Shown piece by piece: positions 6,497 through 7,247 of a DNA stretch of 7,247 nucleotides. The stretch's first letter is position 1. The number at the start of each line of letters is the position of its first letter. The notes under the pieces were generated by a model. It ran no database searches, was not told where the DNA came from, and saw nothing but the letters and a program-made list of their open reading frames with translations. The position numbers were made by a program, and so were the translations under genes. Source of the stretch: Sulfurovum sp. (GTDB lineage: Bacteria > Campylobacterota > Campylobacteria > Campylobacterales > Sulfurovaceae); the NCBI GenBank assembly GCA_030626265.1, contig DAOUPF010000059.1, forward strand, positions 1 to 7,247, in the 5' to 3' direction.

Positions 6497-7247
6497 GTTT
6501 TGTACATCCTTATTTTTTCTGGGTTATGATTATTCCTTTTGTTATATTTATGTTTTTAGTTCTTACAAACAAGGAGAGCATGGCAAGAGTATTTGACAAA
6601 AAGGTTTTAGATAGGCTTAGGGCTGATGAGGATGCCTTGCCTCCAAAAATTCGTAATATTGTTATATTTGCCTCTATATTTTTGATGATAGTAGCACTAT
6701 CTCGTCCTGTGATAGAAAAAGGAGAGAGAACTATAGCGATAAAAGGGCTTAGTGCTATGGCATCTATAGATATATCTGGCTCCATGAGAAGTAAAGATAT
6801 ATATCCAAATCGTCTAGAATTTGCCAAAAAGAAGCTTATAGAGCTACTACGAGCTATGCCCACGGATGAAGTGTCTCTGACTGCTTTTGCCCATGTTTCA
6901 TTTATGCTAGCACCATTTACTAGTGACAAGTCAACACTAGAGCAGATAGTAGATGGAGTAAATGAGAGTTACATCAATATGGCATCAACTGATTTTACTG
7001 CTCTTGGCTCTTTGGCTGCCAAGATGCTAGATAAAAAAGAGCCAAAGATTCTCATAGTAGTGAGTGATGGTGGAGATAAAGATGCCCTAGAGGGCTTTGC
7101 TCAGATACTAGAGGAGAACAAAATCACTCTATATGTCATACTAGTAGGTACAGAAAAAGGTGCAACTGTACTAGATAGCAAAGGTAAATCTCTCAAGACA
7201 AAACAAGGCTCTATAGCCATATCCCAACTAAACTTTGAGCTTGGAAA
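6493..7247 (+). CDS. batB: BatB-like membrane protein with VWA domain (3' partial)
   Basis: An open frame from ATG 6493 runs off the window's end after 251 codons. Translation gives MSFVHPYFFWVM at the start, membrane spans at about 7-24 and 56-73, then a VWA domain. The metal site is intact: DISGS 93-97 (Asp93, Ser95, Ser97), a likely Thr169 in TDFTALGS, and Asp192 in VVSDGGD. SRPVIEKGE (70-78) just after span 2 is the usual BatA/BatB linker style. The gene starts within the stop of the preceding VWA gene (ATGA) with AGGGGGA 7 nt upstream, so the two Bat proteins are probably made in equal amounts and may form a pair in the membrane. The C-terminal part, and any TPR-domain batC-like gene often found next, lie beyond the window. 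The batB label rests on position after batA. Confidence 0.9.
   Translation, partial: MSFVHPYFFWVMIIPFVIFMFLVLTNKESMARVFDKKVLDRLRADEDALPPKIRNIVIFASIFLMIVALSRPVIEKGERTIAIKGLSAMASIDISGSMRSKDIYPNRLEFAKKKLIELLRAMPTDEVSLTAFAHVSFMLAPFTSDKSTLEQIVDGVNESYINMASTDFTALGSLAAKMLDKKEPKILIVVSDGGDKDALEGFAQILEENKITLYVILVGTEKGATVLDSKGKSLKTKQGSIAISQLNFELG

Noticed and set aside
6510..6929. 139-residue open frame on the - strand at the end of the window
   Set aside because: It is antisense to the batB-like gene, whose + strand frame carries membrane spans and an intact DISGS metal motif, so this is a shadow.

Overview
The window holds seven genes, all on the + strand, in low-GC DNA with heavy use of the Ile codon ATA and Arg codons AGA/CGT. 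The long Mfd protein (shorter than the E. coli form, with an IRGGGNIIG-type TRG motif), the Bat-type gene order and the TTG/GTG starts suggest a member of Campylobacterota (Epsilonproteobacteria; a Sulfurovum/Sulfurimonas-like free-living lineage is plausible). The sequence alone does not fix the genus.

Layout. Positions 1-2832 are the 3' part of mfd, the transcription-repair coupling factor; its first few dozen codons lie before the window. A 199-bp gap (2833-3031) follows, with no gene. Its last 80 bp carry a clear sigma70-type promoter whose -35 hexamer sits in a tandem 11-bp repeat. This promoter drives a small Tyr/Gly/Arg-rich predicted lipoprotein (3032-3334). After a 64-bp spacer with a perfect dyad, a tightly packed operon runs to the window's end: MoxR-family AAA+ ATPase (3399-4343), DUF58 protein (4340-5167), a short single-pass membrane protein resembling DUF4381 (5167-5586), a BatA-like VWA membrane protein (5573-6496) and a BatB-like VWA membrane protein (6493-beyond 7247, 3' partial).

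How the genes work together. MoxR + DUF58 + DUF4381-like + two membrane VWA proteins is the known MoxR/Bat (aerotolerance-type) module. The ATPase is thought to act as a chaperone or remodeller on VWA-domain partners, and the two Bat proteins place metal-binding VWA domains next to the inner membrane. Each gene overlaps the next by 1-14 nt, so translational coupling and fixed stoichiometry are likely. Substrates and physiological role in this organism cannot be read from the sequence.

Most of the window is a recognisable, conserved arrangement. The less ordinary points are the repeat-embedded promoter and the unusual C-terminal Cys/Gly/Tyr pattern of the small lipoprotein, the loss of the metal-site aspartate in the DUF58 protein, and the run of three consecutive non-ATG starts.
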